Source: Phlebotomus papatasi
Lineage: Eukaryota; Arthropoda; Insecta; Diptera; Psychodidae
Direction of reading: 5' to 3'
Assembly: GCF_024763615.1 (NCBI RefSeq)
Contig: NC_077222.1
Location: 32,612,001-32,676,000 of the forward strand
Length of the DNA stretch: 64,000 bases
Positions 47,110 to 58,464 of this stretch are shown piece by piece. Under the pieces are notes generated by a model, which saw only the letters and a program-made list of their open reading frames with translations, ran no database searches and was not told where the DNA came from. The stretch's first letter is position 1. Each line of letters starts with the position of its first letter. The translations under genes were made by a program, and so were the position numbers.

Positions 47110-48735
47110 TCTTTTCTTTGGCTTGCGAAACCAATCTCCGAATGCCTTTTTTCTTATTGAAACTTTCACTGGAAACCCTCGTATTGCTCGTATTACTACA
47201 CCATCCGAAATACAAATCGAATAATTTTTGGCATTGATTCCACAAGTTGAACCAACCATTCGTGATAATTTACTTTTTGATAATTTACTAATGCTTTTCC
47301 TTTCTCGATATGGAGAGAAAACCATATACTTAGAAATTTTTTTAAAAATAATTCTCAGACTTATCTTAAATTCAGAAACAAGATCCATAAAGTTTCCTGT
47401 TTGAGTTTCCATTAGGCATGAAAGATTTCTATCTCAGCTGAGAGGAGAAAAAAAGAGAGAAGACCATTCTGTACAGTACGGGAAATTGCAACCAAATGAC
47501 AAAATCCACTTTACAACGATTGCTCTTACACTCTTTTCCTGCGTTTCACATCCTTTTCAACCATCTCCCCATGGATTCCAGTCTGTGAGCTTTTTTTTTG
47601 TGCTGGCTTCCAGAGCTTTCAACACTCAACCGAGGACATTTATAACCTTCCCCAAACTCCCATTGAGGCCAACCCCCAGAGTCCGCCACCCGGTTCGATC
47701 TCATTGTGCATTTTATTAGCTCTTGTATTTGCCAACAACCCTTATTGAATTTCTGTCGGACTCAATTTAATTTTCAATACACAACAAGCGCAACGACGAC
47801 GCCAAGCGACGACGTCGACATGATGGCACAAAAAAACGCATCTCCAATGATTAATTCTGCCGCTGTTCATCGCATGTAATCCTCATGTAGTCTCACACCC
47901 CAAACGTCCATCCAACCATATATATGCATATTTTGCCACCCACTGCACGGGCTTCTGGTTATTGACCCATTATTGAGGGTGGAATGGGTGGATATACTGA
48001 GGTGAAGTTGCTGCCTAATTACACAGATATTTGTACACACATCATGAAACTATTACAGAACTTCCAGATATATACCTCACCCCACCCTCCTAATCTAAAC
48101 ATTACCAAATTTGATTGCAAGTGTAACTAATATTAATATCATTGGATCTTGCCACGCCATGTCTCTAATTTACTGTTTCCAATTCTAACATTGATACTCC
48201 AAGTCTAATTCACTCCCCCAACCTTGCATATTCGCTTCCTAAGGATGGTTGAAGCTATATAAGTAAAACCGATTATTCCAAGCAGAACTAGAGTATATTT
48301 TGAAAATTAAACTTTAGTCCCTCAAGCTTTAACATAATACACCATTGAAATACATATAATTAGTTATATACACGAATGCAAATTAGTCTAAAATCCTAAA
48401 TTATCTATTTATCAACAATTATCTGTTTATAATACGGAATTATTTTCATTAGTCAGTATCGTACATAGCATAATTTTAATAATTATCTTATATATTGTTT
48501 TCCTAATTTTCTTAAGAAAACGATAAGAAATTTGCAAAAAAATATTATTAAATTTTTGAAAAAAGTAATATCGAAAACTAACTTCATGTTATTATTTAAA
48601 TTTAAAATTTATGTTTTTTGAATGGGGTTTCAAAAAAACCTTCTTTTCTAAAGATCTACCATGAAATGTTTTTCAAGAAAGAGTTCGTAAATAAATTAAA
48701 TAATGTGAAAAAAGAAATAGAAAGCACGGTATAAT
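47110..48735. other. Gene-free stretch
   Basis: No supported gene. A short GC-rich patch at about 47785-47820 (GCGCAACGACGACGCC, CGACGACGTCGAC) stands out from AT-rich flanks but has no long open frame. Confidence 0.35.
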
Positions 48736-48740
48736 ATGAA

Positions 48741-49497
48741 TCCCGGTCAGAATCCCGAAAATCAAAGTTTCGAACTCCAAAATCCTGAAAAGGTCAAAAT
48801 CTCAAACGCCAAAATCCAGCATTCTCATTATTGCACCCATCGCTTAACTTTCGGGAGTTTGGTTTGTTGTGGAATTTTGGTTCTTCGGGATTTTGACTTT
48901 TTGGGACATAGACTTATTCGGGATTTTGACAAATTCAAAATGTGGGTCAACGGGATGATCCATTCGGACTTTTAACTCATTCGAGATTTTGATCTATTCG
49001 CAATTTTGGTCCGTTCGTAATTTCGACCAATTCAGGATTTCGACTAATTCGGGAGGTTTCGATCCGCTCAGAATTTCGAGCTTTTCAGAGTTTTAATCCA
49101 TTCGGAATTTGGGCCTTCGGGATTTCGACCCATTCGGGACTTTGTCTCCTCGGGAGTTTGGCTTTTTGGAATTTCGATTCTTCGGGATTTTGTCTTTTAG
49201 GGACTTAGACTCATTCGGGATTTCGACAAATTCGAAATGTGGGTCATCGGGATGATCCATTTGGACTTTCAACTAATTCACGATTTTGATCTATTCGGAA
49301 TTTTGGTCCATTCGGAATTTCGACCAATTCAGGATTTCGACTAATTCGGGAGGTTTTGATCCGCTCGGGACTCCGAGCTTCTCGGAGTTTTGACCCATTT
49401 GGAAATTATGCCCTCGGGATTTCGACCCATTCGGGACTTTGTCTCCTCGGGATTTTGGCTTTTCGGGGATTTTGGCCCTTGGTAGTATTTTGGCTAA
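48741..49497. repeat. Fold-back repeat 2 (opposite orientation to repeat 1)
   Basis: A short left arm (48741-48825; GGTCAGAATCCCGAAAAT and similar) faces a long right arm (about 48850-49497) built of TTCGGGATTTTGACCCATT-like words. Both termini match those of the repeat at 164-703, in reverse order. The long arm contains two tandem copies of a 297-bp block (about 48880-49176 and 49177-49473), each with GTGGGTCANCGGGATGATCC. Confidence 0.6.
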
Positions 49498-49499
49498 TA

Positions 49500-49949
49500 C
49501 TGGTAACAAGACTACTTTTCGCGTTTATTCAACTTCATTCTTCTATAAAAACTTTTTATACTAAGAACTCAATGATACTAACTTTAAGTAGAATTCCATT
49601 GGTGATAAAATTCAGAAATCTTCAATTTACAACTTCTTAAAAAAAGACATTACTCAAAAACACATGAAAACTGCCAAGTACTATAAAAAATGTCAGAAGA
49701 ACGATTTCCCCTTTATATTTTCAATTGAAGTTCTGTTCAATTTACACATATAACACTTTTGAGCTAGTAGTCTTGAGGAAAAAATTTAACAGATACATGT
49801 TTTCAAGGAATTCAATGTTTGTATGATAGTGGCCACCGCCGTCTTATCGTTGATAACGAACCTCCAAAGTATTTTTTTATGGCACCATAAAATCATACGA
49901 GCTAATTCGTGATATTTATTGAATTTCAATAATGGATTATTGCAAACTA
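49500..49949. other. Gene-free stretch with one GC-rich motif copy
   Basis: Contains a perfect GGCCACCGCCGTCTTA at 49831-49846 and nothing else recognisable. Confidence 0.4.
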
Positions 49950-50161
49950 GGAGAAACTGAGGCACCTTTTAATATGGGGCACGTGGGGCACCTTTGAAAT
50001 TGGGATTTTTCACCTATGTTTAAGTGGAACTGAGCCATATCATAATGTAATTTAGCTTCTAAATCTGTTTTTGCAGCTTATTATAATCATGATAAGGCTC
50101 AATTTTAGTTAAAAATAGATTTAAAAAAAAATCCCAATTTCAAAGGTGCCCCACTTTCCCC
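49950..50161. mobile_element. TA-flanked MITE (GGGGCACCTTTGAAATTGGG)
   Basis: The right end, read inward, is GGGGAAAGTGGGGCACC; the left end is a decayed GGAGAAACTGAGGCACC. TA lies outside both (49948-49949 and 50162-50163). The inverted word GGCACCTTTGAAATTGGGAT lies near both ends. A fragment of the same family is at 46166-46250. Confidence 0.6.
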
Positions 50162-50163
50162 TA

Positions 50164-52009
50164 TCTCTTCAGAACTCATCAAATTTATCTAAGGAGTAAC
50201 TTCTCATACATTTTGAACTCCTTGACTTTTCTCTCACTTGGAGACTTCTCACAAGGTTTCTCACACTCAGCTAAATCACCCATTCGAAAGCTTTCATGAC
50301 TATTTTGATATAATACCTCTCACGCTATGTGGTGATTCTTTCCCAAAAAATAAAATAGTTATAAAATAAACCAGATACGATAATTATATACTAAATTCCT
50401 CCTGATAAATTTGAAAATTTCACTGATAAATCGGATAAATCGCTATCCAAAAAATTATTTTTCAGAAATTTAGAATTTATTATTAAAGAATCTTTATCGA
50501 AAGCTATAAAACTTGGTCTAATTTCATTAATGAATCTGCTAAGTATAGACGTAGCAGTTATAACAAAATCCTAATGGTAGGTACAAGAATAAACTTGTGC
50601 GAAACAATGAGATGAATTAAGTGGAGGAACCCAAAATTTCATATCAATAAGTCTCGTATAAAGTGTTTTAATTCAATTTTAGAACTTTGAGTGGAAATAT
50701 AACTAATAAGCTTCTGTGGTTAATTCTCAAGACGTCGGTCTATCACCCCCAAGATTTTACCAAATGTGCTCTATATTATTTGTGAGGTGTATACATAGTC
50801 ACTGAGAATAATTTCAAAACCAATAATTAATATTTCTCATCACGTTTAATAAACACAACCACTCACATACATATCAATTGCTTGTGTCAACGTGTCAGGA
50901 ATATCACCATCATCATCTCATCGTGATGACTATATGAGACTTCTCTCTCGAATATCTCAAATGGTGTTATTCAATATTAATATTATTTTGTCTCTATATT
51001 GGACTATAATTTATTGCTCATATCTTTGCTGTTAGACGACAAATCTTATGCCTTCCATTTTGATATCACCACACACATTCGTGACATAATCAGAAGACAA
51101 CACTTCGATGTTGTGTATAAATTAATTAATTAGTATTGAAGGTATTTTATAGATAATTTCACCTGTATATTCCAGTAACTTTGTGTGTGAGATTATTTCT
51201 TCCTGGACATTAACAAGTGTTACCATTCGAGAACTCATTATATAGGAAACATCCTAAATTTAACCAACTTGGCATTATATTTTAGTTCTCAGGAAATTTC
51301 TCAAATTAGAATTTCTCATCCGGATTTATCACACATTAATATAATTACTTACTTGTGAAAATGAACAATCATTACTTAACAACGCCTTCCAAAATATTCA
51401 AAGCTATCACTACCGCACAATCTCTTAACGATTATAACCATCCAATAAATAATTCTCTGCATTATCAAAATAAAAAAGACAGTGAGCGACCAAAAAAAAA
51501 GGAATAACGACCATGAAGAGAAAATGGGTTCAACTTTGAGAATTAAATCTTCTAACTCTCAACTCGAGCTTTTGCCTCATCATCCCCCATGCGAATTGTA
51601 TTCTTCTGCATGGAAAAAGACATAAAAAGAGGAAACTTCGTGCCGGAAACGGTAAAAGTTAAATTAAACATTATACACTTTTACTGTAGCATCGATTCGA
51701 CTTTTTATTTCACTTTGAGAACCAAGCACAGAAAAAAAAATCGGGAACACGAAGAACCATCCAAAAACAGCGGATGAGAAGCACCAAGAAGGGGAAATAA
51801 TGAAATAACAATAAAATACTCCTTTTAACTCCTTTGGGTCTGTGTTTTGTGCAGAAACTGCAGACAAAAGTGCATAATACTAGTTGCTAGATTTTTTTTT
51901 CAACTAAAAAGTATCAGAGTCAAATAAAATGAGTTTAAAATTTTGCCTCAATATACTTTTTTTTGTATTATAATCTTGAAAATTTAGCTTAATTCAGCTT
52001 TGACTAGTG
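50164..52009. other. Gene-free AT-rich stretch
   Basis: No supported gene or clear repeat. Confidence 0.4.
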
Positions 52010-53180
52010 ATAATTTTAGGCCACGCCCCTTCAAGAACTACCATCTAATATTGATCCGATTATTGAATAATTAATACATACTTCATATGTTAGTACTTTA
52101 ACATACAGAAAACAAACTACTTTCGCCACTTCTTGAAGGAATAGCCATTATCCATCTCATAAAAATTAGACCACGCCCCCAAAATTATTCATTAAAAAGA
52201 CATTTCAGAAAAAATATATCAGTAGTAGCATCCTACTTAGATATGTTAGATATATGCTTTTTTACATAGAAGACATGCATTCAAAGAAAATTCTGCTAAA
52301 TTATGAAGAAAAATGTTAAAACACTTTTGCACGGAGATCACTTATAATTTAAATTGCAAAAATTATTTTTTCCTAGAGAGCTGAAGTACCCCGTTACTAT
52401 TTAAACACTTCAGATTCGATTTATAAGAACACTGTAAAGTGGGCGTGGCCTAAAATTATTCTGGTCATGAGAGTAAAATGAACTTCCTGTATAATATGGA
52501 AATGCTTAGTGACCCCTTATTAAGCATTACATAATAAAAAAAAGCTTCTAAAGAAGGCGTAAACTTTCTAAACTTCTGAACGTGTAAATTCTGTAATTTT
52601 TTTAAACATCAAATTTTCTAAACGTTCAACTCTTAAAGAAACGTACAATATGCCCAATAGAGAGGCCAGAAAGTAGTAGTTAATTTTACTTTTATTCTTC
52701 TGGGACAGTCCTTCAGGGAGGCGTGTCTTGAAAATTGTTTAGGCGTGGCTTACTCAAGAAATTTATACTTATTTATTCTCTATAAAAACTTTAAAGAATC
52801 TTAACTGTGAACAACTTGAACTTTTATATTGTTTCGTTCTAGAACGTTTCTCATATCTTTTAACCTAACTTCATGATGATTAGTAGTCAGTTTTGTAATA
52901 GTTTCTAAATTATCCACGTTACAAATAGTCTTTGGCCTGGAAGCGATTTTCTCTTGTCTCATTATTTTTTAGTCTGACCTATCTGACGTTAACTTTTATA
53001 CAAGACGTGTCCTAAAATTTTAATAGGCGGAGCTTGTTTATGTACGACCTCTGTAAAACATGAGATTGCATAATAATAACAGTCATACAATATCTCTTTT
53101 TAAATTTTGACCCTTAAAATTTGAAAAGGTGAAAAAGACACGTCTTGCAATTATTTATCGGCGGAGCTTTCTAGTCTAAT
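52010..53180. repeat. Cluster of CACGCCC / GGGCGTGG boxes in a diverged repeat
   Basis: Boxes occur at about 52022, 52171, 52441, 52720, 52742, 53018 and 53160 in both orientations, several with shared context such as ATTTTAGGCCACGCCCC or GTGGGCGTGGCCTAAAATTA. Pairs about 20-25 bp apart (GGCGTGTCTTGAAAATTG, then AGGCGTGGCTT) repeat at least three times. Isolated boxes also occur near 33475, 33602, 35297 and 55436. The boxes resemble KLF/Sp-type binding sites, so the cluster could be regulatory or an old repeat. Confidence 0.4.
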
Positions 53181-53250
53181 ATCATCTTCTAGTAAAGAAC
53201 GAAATGTAAGAAAGGTCGACATATCGTTGTTTTGCAGAGTTCGTTCTTAA

Positions 53251-53381
53251 TGATCTCTACACAATTTTCATCAAAAATTGTCTTTTTGAAACAATTTTTT
53301 ACGTTTCCGCCTACAATGATAGGGGAAAATTTCTTTAAAAAAGTAGTTTTTACAAAAATTGCTCCCAGTATATAGAGGTCT
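53251..53381. mobile_element. Palindromic MITE, third copy of the CTCTACAC family
   Basis: TGATCTCTACACAATTTTC at the left and GCTCCCAGTATATAGAGGTC at the right, flanked by TAA (53248-53250 and 53382-53384). A diverged relative of 35882-36162. Confidence 0.55.
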
Positions 53382-53384
53382 TAA

Positions 53385-54819
53385 GTCCTGCATTCCTATG
53401 GTCCTTCTAATTTTACTAGTTTGAATTTAAATAACAATATGGGCGCTCCCTTTGTCATTACAGTAATGCATTATGTTGTACTTGCGAATTTCTGTTTCTT
53501 GACTTTACCGTTACATCCTATAATTCCTTCGTTTTGATTTTTCCATTTTCTATGATATCGCACTAGGCTGTCTATTAGTGATTCCACACGTGCAAGTCGT
53601 CCAAGATTCTGGAATGGGGCATAGACCAGAAAAGAAATCTCAATGTGCGGGAGAGATTTTCTTCTCGTAAATTTTTTATGTCCTATTTTTTCCTTCTCCG
53701 GCGGATATATTTTATTGGAGGTCATTCGATATACAATATCCCAATGGTGGACCATCTTAAGATATAAACCCCTAAGACATTAAGAGGATGTGGAGGACGT
53801 AGTGGGTGGAAGGAAACAAGCGAATAGGGATACTTGATCCTTTTTTTTGCGTATTTCCGAACGCTACCCGATCACCAGAGAGATACTTTTGGGGCTAGCA
53901 CAACTGGTAGAGAAAAGAGTATTAAATCAGAAATCAATAGTTCCTAACCATTTAGCACGGATAACCCTCGTCCTTTTCGTCTTTCTCTCTCTCCATCTCC
54001 ACCCGTAGGAGAAGAATCCATTGAAGCCCTGGGTTGGTGAATAAAAGGGTGTTATTATGTGGTGGTTCTTCACAGTTTTACACCCTCAGTACGCATTTTC
54101 TCCTGTCCACAGTGAGATTTTCCCATCTTCAAACCTCTACACATTGTCCTCTTTATTCACCATCCAAAAGATTTCTTGTGGACATTTTCCTACGTGCGTA
54201 TGTGAGCACTTTTCTCTAGGGTGGACGTTCTCGTGCTTTTTTTTCCTCTTCAACGGAGGGAGGGGAAGCGAGAAGGAAATTGGACAAAATCTGGGGTGAA
54301 TTTGGGAAAATAATGGGGAGAAAAGTTTCTACAATAAGCTTTCAGTATAAAATGCAAGAAAACTTTTCTGCAGGCCAAAAATCAATTGAAACAATTATTC
54401 CTGACGGTCGTTTATTCCGTTGCTAATTTTCTCGAATGGGTTTGAAAACGATTTGGAGTTGAGTATAACAATTGAAATTGTGCACTTTTAAACTTAAATT
54501 AAAATATTAGTCATGGAAAATTAAATTATTTGTATGCCAGTTATTCTTTTAGTACTATACTACTTCAGTACTAATTATTTAGATAATGTTAATTACAATG
54601 TTTATATAGTTACGTTACGATTAAGATATGACCGTATCATTATTAATCAGAATATCACGCCAGGGATGTTAATTAAAAGCTGAATATTTTAAAACGTAAA
54701 GAACGTAGCTATATGAGCTTGTACTAATTTTTAGTACACTTAAGCGGTACGGAGTGTGAAGATACAAGGAACAATAAGGATTTTTTACTTAAAAAATCTA
54801 TTTTTCCTGGCAGGAACAA
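53385..54819. other. Gene-free stretch
   Basis: No supported gene. A 94-codon minus-strand frame (53471-53755) is basic and lacks recognisable motifs. Confidence 0.35.
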
Positions 54820-54839
54820 GGGGTTATTCGTAAGAAATT

Positions 54840-55260
54840 AGAGTGGCTACAGTTCTCGGTTCTCCGAAAAAATGTATTCCCCGTGAGTTCCCTGAAAAAT
54901 GTAGGGATTTTCCGGGTTTCCACAGAGTTTCCTGGAGAATGTGCACTGACGAGAAATCCGAAAAAGTTAAAATGACATTCCGGAAATGCAGTATTAATCC
55001 AAAATCGGTGTAAATATTACCATTTTTAGGTGTATTAGGGGTTAAAGTTACCCTTTTACATGTTAATTTTACCCTTAAAAAGGTGTAAAATTAACATTAA
55101 AAAATTTTGATATATTTTTACACCTAAAAAGTGTTAAAGTTATGAGGAAAAAAAGTTAATCGCACCCTCTGTTTTTTCTCAGTATGTGGGTTCTCCAGGT
55201 TCCCCGAAAGTTCCTTAAGAATGTACGGGTTCCCCGAGTTTCCGGAGTTCCCGGGTTTTC
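54840..55260. repeat. GGTTCCC-type array, copy 2, split by a MITE
   Basis: GGTTCTCCGAAAAAATGTAT-like units run from about 54857 to 54943 and resume at 55184-55260. They are the same unit as the array at 2529-2980. The MITE at 54944-55183 interrupts it at an ATGTAT-like site. Confidence 0.65.
54944..55183. mobile_element. TA-type MITE, CACTGAGAGAAA family, copy 2
   Basis: Starts CACTGACGAGAAATCCG and ends near TTTTTTCTCAGTA, collinear with 27354-27602 but lacking a short segment near the left end. The flanking TA is decayed on the left. Inserted in the GGTTCCC array. Confidence 0.6.
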
Positions 55261-55807
55261 CATGAGTTCCCCTTAAGTTCTCTGGCTAAAAATGGCTCGA
55301 ATTCCCAACAAACAATTGTTGTGATTTTATTTTCCCAATATATATTTGAGAGTATAGTAAAATTCTCCGAGCAAAAATTCACAACGGTGGAATATCGGGT
55401 GGGGCTTCTAAGTTCCCTGTTTAAAGATAATAAAGCCACGCCCCTTTAAGAATTTCAGAAGATAAGTAAAATAAGGAATAATGAACCATTGAAGTTTAAT
55501 TTAAACCAGAACCTACTGGGTACGCTTTTTTACATGGTAGACATACAAATATTTGGGACCTTTCCTAATGTCAAAAATGGTGGTATGAAGAGTTTATTCT
55601 AGCACCCTAAAAAAAGAGTATTGTCAAATTAAGAAAAGTCTGTCAAAAGGATGTTTTTTTTTCCATACAAAATATAAGAAGAAGTTTTGTAGAATTGGTA
55701 AACGACATACTTTTTATAAAATTTAAACAAGATCTATTTGGTCGCTAAATAAGTTTTTTTAGAGCAGTTTGTAAAATTTCTTCACCTTTCCATTCGATTT
55801 GTGTGCT
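55261..55807. other. Gene-free stretch
   Basis: No gene; one CCACGCCCC box near 55436. Confidence 0.4.
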
Positions 55808-55810
55808 TTA

Positions 55811-56220
55811 GGGCAGAATCACATTGACAGTAAAATGCTCACCGTCACCGTACTTCGTTAATTTACTCATTTCCATTGTAATTTTTTCGCAAATTCTCAA
55901 TTAGCGTATTACTTTATCTCATACTCAGTGGCACTAGGTGAAAATAATATCAGAAAATTGAAGAAATAAACAAAAAAATGCTATAAACGGCGAGCAAAAA
56001 CATGTACGAAAAACTGTAGCAAAAAAATCTCACAATTTTTTTGTTCACTGTTTATCGCATTTTCGTTTTATTTCTTCAATTTTCTGATATTATTTTCACT
56101 TAAGTGCCACCGAGTATGGATAAGGTAATACGATAATTGAGAATTTGCGAAAAAATTGCAATGGAAATGCGTAAATTAACGAAATACGGTGAGCATTTTA
56201 CTGTCAATGCGATTCTGCCC
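55811..56220. mobile_element. Long palindromic MITE, PIF/Harbinger-like, copy 2
   Basis: A 410-bp inverted repeat with perfect terminal GGGCAGAATC / GATTCTGCCC and TTA at 55808-55810 and 56221-56223. Same family as 23808-24210. The arms diverge mainly near the centre. Confidence 0.7.
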
Positions 56221-56448
56221 TTAGTCTCACTTAAAAACTTGGTGTACTTTTCTCAGATTGAATTTTGCAGGTTTAACCACATTTTTAACATAAATTTGCA
56301 GAATTAAAGTGAGCAAATCGTATATGAGATAACTTTCATATAAAATGTGCAGATCAAACTAGGAAGACAATGGTCCCCCTTTCTTAAGTATATATATTGA
56401 TTGGAAATTGAGATGTAGGAAGAAAAAATACGAGATTGATCCACGTAC

Positions 56449-56731
56449 CTTCTTGTCTGGCTGCCAGGCACGTCTCCATTGTCGCCATGAGACACAGAAT
56501 TCCACAGAGAGTCACTTTGGCCACACACCTGTTCCATCTACCACCACAAGCACCACCTTTTGGTCCAAGCATCGAAGTATGGGCCACCGCAAGGGGTGGC
56601 TTTGAGTTATTTCGCCTCGATGGCCTCATGTGCAGTTCATCCACCATGTGACAATGGCTACCTCTTGAACGGTGGATTGTGACACTTCTGGAGGCCACTC
56701 CAGTGCTTCCTACACCTTTACGATGACGGCT
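56449..56731 (-). CDS. Probable signal-peptide-encoding exon of a host gene
   Basis: A pyrimidine-rich ATTTGTTTGTTGCAG acceptor precedes the exon and CAAGAAG/GTACGT follows it. Within it one frame is open for 94 codons plus one base (phase 1). In-frame ATGs are at 56645-56647, 56627-56629 and 56570-56572. After the last Met come a basic segment (GGRWNRCVAK), a hydrophobic core (VTLCGILCLMA) and a small-residue motif (CLAAR), which reads as a signal peptide or signal anchor. The exon is much more GC-rich than its surroundings. Signal-peptide exons with phase-1 donors often precede immunoglobulin-domain exons, so a cell-surface or secreted protein is a fair guess, but no partner exon was found and the gene is not identified. 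Upstream 5' exon(s) must lie to the right; downstream exons lie far to the left or outside. Confidence 0.55.
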
Positions 56732-57119
56732 CTGCAACAAACAAATGCATTATCAATTGACATACCCCATCACTAGTCATCTCCACAATTCACCACCACT
56801 AATTGCACACATTCACATATCGTCTCATTGGGCAAATGTCGCAAATTGGGACAATCACTCAAGAGTCTTGGAGCATTACACCTCAGCAAATACTATTTCA
56901 AATTGTGGGTACAGAATCATAAGTGAACACTCTCTATATAACTTTAGTGTTCAAAGGGTTCTTCAGAAATTCAAAACTTCTCGAAAAATAAAAGTTTTTC
57001 ATTATTTACATTGATAAAAATATATACTTGATGTTTTCAATAATTTCGTCTTTTTTTGGAACAAATTTGATTAGAAATTTACATAAAAAAGACAAAATTA
57101 TTAAATTTTACTATTTTTT
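56732..57119. other. Intronic or intergenic flank of the exon
   Basis: No further exon is apparent on the minus strand here. Confidence 0.3.
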
Positions 57120-57625
57120 TAGGGTAAATTAAGCTAATTCAAAACCTGCTTCAAATGGAGATTTTTCGCTACTCCAAATGGAAACGTCATTGTTTTCATG
57201 ATAAATACAGTACTAAATTCTTATATTTATATATTTTCTATACCACAGTTTCATTATTTAGTTAATTTTGCTCCAAATAAAGCGAAAATCCATTCATATT
57301 CACAAATTTTAATATGTTAATTTCTCAGAAAAATTAAAAGTGTACCTTTTTACCATCGAATTTTTCATCGATCGACCATGTTTTCCAATGAAAAACACAA
57401 TGAGGTAATTGTTGTTTATTCGTTTCGTTTAACATTTATGTCATATTTCTGGCTAATTTTAGTTAAATTAAGTTCTCATCTTTATTGTTAACGGTACGTG
57501 AAGTTTTCAAATGAAATAATTACCTATTTTGTGAACAAAAAGAGTTTTTCTGAAGTGTCTGCAAATGCTTCAATAGAAAACCCCGGAAATATGATTTTTT
57601 TTGGAGAGATTTTGTTATTGTTTTA

Positions 57626-57725
57626 GATGGGAAACCAGAAAAGACCAGGAATAAGAACAAATCCTACACTGAAGAGCTACTCAACAAGGTTTTGGAAGCC
57701 TTTCGTCGCGGTTTCACTTACACTG
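57626..57725 (+). pseudogene. psq-type HTH remnant
   Basis: The frame gives GKPEKTRNKNKSYTEELL then NKVLEAFRRGFTYT. It fits helices 1-2 of the pipsqueak HTH. The remainder is missing. A TTTTAG acceptor-like sequence directly precedes it, so the original gene may have had an intron. Confidence 0.45.
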
Positions 57726-57948
57726 TTTGTCTCCAATTAGAAACTTTCCCTTGTCTCCATTTGGATTAATATGTTTCCAATAGAAGCATTTTACACTCGC
57801 GTATTTTTCTTGTATTTAAGAAGCCTTCAAATTGTATCTAAAGAATTTTCACTAAACAGTAACATTCTAGAAGAGTCAAGGAGCAAATTTATGTAATTCT
57901 CTTCAGAAAAATATGAACTTAATGTGTTGAATCTTCTGTCAAAGTTAA

Positions 57949-58464
57949 CCCTTTAAGGACGATTGAAACACCGGTGTCACATAAAGAAAATAATTTTTCC
58001 CTACTACCTAAAGTTATTTTTTCCTTATGTTTGTACATTTTTGCAAAGTAGAAGGTTGAAGGAATCTAGGATATTTTTTGCAAGGCTTCAGCTATTTGTT
58101 ATATAGTAAATTTTTAAGCTAAAAAATGACGAATTTTTAAATTCTCATAATGAAAATTAATTTTAATTATTTTTTATACTTACAATTTTTTTTTTAAGTA
58201 AAACCGTTTTGGAAAAAGAAACTACAATACTCAAACATAATATTTTTCATTAGAGTGAAAATTTTCATTCATTGGTTATGTTAGAAAAATTACTTAAATT
58301 TTTAGGTTATTTATGTCCGTATCGCTCATAGAGGAAAAAAATACACGAATCAGACTCTGTTGGACTTTCCAAGGTTAGATGTAAGGCCTTTTACTGATTT
58401 TGTTTATCGGTTTCATTTTTATTGCTGATTTTCGGTCAGCGAAAACTGTCTCGTCGTTAAAGAG
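57949..58464. mobile_element. piggyBac-like TTAA MITE nested in the psq element
   Basis: Ends are CCCTTTAAGGACGA and, read inward from the right, CTCTTTAACGACGA, with TTAA at 57945-57948 and 58465-58468. CCCTTT starts and TTAA targets are typical of piggyBac-derived MITEs. No transposase present. Confidence 0.7.

Noticed and set aside
47785..47879. Short frame after a GC-rich patch (ATG at about 47820)
   Set aside because: The frame is about 20 codons and encodes nothing recognisable.
53471..53755. 94-codon minus-strand frame
   Set aside because: No recognisable domain; possibly an old retroposed fragment but nothing supports it.
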